In this document: piece by piece, positions 4,900 to 5,793 of the stretch | Layout of the letters: each line of letters starts with the position of its first letter | How positions within the stretch are numbered: the first letter of the stretch is position 1 | NCBI GenBank assembly: GCA_016935595.1 | Contig: JAFGQQ010000202.1 | Span: 1-5,793, forward strand | Length of the DNA stretch: 5,793 nt | Direction of reading: 5' to 3' | Source: Bacteroidales bacterium | GTDB taxonomy: Bacteria; Bacteroidota; Bacteroidia; Bacteroidales; UBA10428 | Notes under the pieces: generated by a model | Seen by the model: only the letters and a program-made list of their open reading frames with translations | The model's database searches: none | Told to the model about the DNA's origin: nothing | Translations under genes and position numbers: made by a program

Positions 4900-5643
4900 A
4901 TGCCAGTAAAAATCAGATTAGCACGTCACGGAAGTAAAAAAAAGCCGTTCTACCACATTGTGGTAGCGGATAGCAGGGCGCCACGTGATGGCAGATATAT
5001 TGAAAGGATTGGAAACTACAATCCCACTACTAATCCTGCTACAATCGATATAGATTTCGAAAAAGCATTAGATTGGTTACAAAAAGGCGCTCTACCTACA
5101 GATAGTTGCAGATCTATCTTATCATTGAAAGGAATAATGTACAAAAAACATCTTTTAGAAGGTGTTAAAAAAGGAGCATTTTCTGAAGAAGAAGCTGAAA
5201 ATCGTTTTTCTGCCTGGATTAAAGAAAAAGAAGCAAAACTTGAAGCACAAAGAAAAAAAATTGCAAAAGCTGCAGAAGAAAAATTAACGAAAAAACTTGC
5301 TGAAGAAGAAAAAATAAACGAAGCCAGGAAAGCTGAAATTGCAAAAAAGAAATTAGCTGAAATTGAAAGTGAAAAAGCTGAATCTAAAAAAGAAGAGGTA
5401 CAACCGGAAGAAAAACCCACAGAGGAAATAAAAGAGGAAAGACCTGAACCTGTAAATGAAGAACAGCAAACCACTGAAACAAAAGAGAAAGAAGAAATAG
5501 AAAACAAAGAAATCGAAGCTTCTGAAGAAACAAAGGAAGAAGAGATTAAAGCCGACAATGCATCCGAAGAACCACCGGCTGAAAAAATTAAAGAAGAAAA
5601 GCCGGTTGAAGAAAATAAGGAAGAAGGAAAAACTGAAGAATAA
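4900..5643 (+). CDS. rpsP: Small-subunit ribosomal protein S16 with a long charged C-terminal tail
   Basis: Residues 1 to about 85 are the S16 core: [22 protein letters not shown], then [20 protein letters not shown] (23-42), [23 protein letters not shown] (52-74) and KGIMYKKHL (77-85). S16 binds 16S rRNA during assembly of the 30S body. [27 protein letters not shown] is also found in Bacteroidota S16 as I recall it. From about residue 106 a Lys/Glu/Ala-rich helical stretch, probably coiled coil, runs to about 165. A strongly acidic, Pro- and Glu-rich low-complexity tail then runs to residue 247. Classical S16 has about 80-90 residues and the Bacteroidota forms I know about 180, so this one is long even for its phylum. 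The ATG at 4900 is the only sensible start and has no Shine-Dalgarno site. rimM follows after 21 bases in the usual order. Confidence 0.96.
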   Translation: MPVKIRLARHGSKKKPFYHIVVADSRAPRDGRYIERIGNYNPTTNPATIDIDFEKALDWLQKGALPTDSCRSILSLKGIMYKKHLLEGVKKGAFSEEEAENRFSAWIKEKEAKLEAQRKKIAKAAEEKLTKKLAEEEKINEARKAEIAKKKLAEIESEKAESKKEEVQPEEKPTEEIKEERPEPVNEEQQTTETKEKEEIENKEIEASEETKEEEIKADNASEEPPAEKIKEEKPVEENKEEGKTEE

Positions 5644-5664
5644 TAATTTCCTTTTTAATATTTT

Positions 5665-5793
5665 ATGATCATTAATAAGGGTGAATTAATAGGAACATTA
5701 TCAAAAACCTATGGCACAAAAGGCCAAATTATACTGAAATTTAATCCCGACCTTTACGATATTCTTAAAAAATTGGAATTGGTTGTTATTGAA
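5665..5793 (+). CDS. rimM: 16S rRNA processing / 30S maturation factor RimM, N-terminal fragment
   Basis: From ATG at 5665 to the right edge, 43 codons encode MIINKGELIGTLSKTYGTKG followed by QIILKFNPDLYDILKKLELVVIE. This matches the start of the RimM beta-barrel domain, whose signature is an IG(K/T)(I/L)..(T/P)(H/Y)G.KG pattern, here IGTLSKTYGTKG (residues 9-20). RimM binds S19 in the 30S head and assists late maturation of 16S rRNA. The position directly behind rpsP supports the call, since rpsP-rimM is a widely conserved pair. Most of the protein (about 130 residues in typical members) lies outside the window. Confidence 0.88.
   Translation, partial: MIINKGELIGTLSKTYGTKGQIILKFNPDLYDILKKLELVVIE

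Noticed and set aside
5016..5558. Minus-strand Ser/Phe-rich frame of 180 codons opposite rpsP
   Set aside because: It is the antisense of the Lys/Glu-rich S16 tail; GAA/AAA codons read as TTC/TTT.

Overview
The window looks like a chromosomal segment of a low-GC Bacteroidota bacterium. Three things point there. The S16 gene carries a long charged C-terminal tail like that of Bacteroidota S16 proteins. Most genes lack Shine-Dalgarno sites. Several genes are preceded by the Bacteroidota sigma-ABfr promoter pattern (-33 TTTG / -7 TAnnTTTG), for example TATATTTG before the HU gene, TACTTTTG before both tRNA genes and TATCTTTG before rpsP.

Layout. Bases 1-2682 are transcribed leftward. Reading in that direction they hold an HU-type DNA-binding protein with its own promoter and intrinsic terminator, a TrmH/SpoU-family tRNA 2'-O-ribose methyltransferase, a LytTR-type response regulator, and the N-terminal 284 residues of a class III PLP aminotransferase that leaves the window on the left. 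From about 2920 onward everything reads rightward: tRNA-Ser(UGA), a restriction-modification remnant, tRNA-Ser(CGA) with a strong terminator, a 380-base gene-free stretch with structured GC-rich elements, then rpsP and the start of rimM.

The most notable part is the interval between the two serine tRNA genes (3023-4424). It holds an apparently intact DNA adenine methyltransferase that closely resembles M.EcoRV as I recall it. Immediately before it, starting right behind tRNA-Ser(UGA), lies a short unlabelled reading frame whose translation matches the C-terminal third of the EcoRV restriction endonuclease, including the DNA-recognition R-loop (GSGNTT). The catalytic N-terminal two thirds is missing and an in-frame stop interrupts what remains. 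This is best read as a decayed EcoRV-type (GATATC) system that lost its nuclease and kept its methylase, lodged between two tRNA-Ser genes that share a nearly identical 3' end.

Downstream of tRNA-Ser(CGA), bases 4561-4650 form a third tRNA-Ser-like unit with degenerate sequence and multiple hairpins. It is followed by two GC-rich hairpins that share the word ATGCAAT. The rpsP promoter is overlaid by three copies of the octamer TTATTGTA. Housekeeping translation genes (rpsP-rimM, two tRNAs, trmH) dominate the window, and the methylase and nuclease relic are the only clear accessory DNA.
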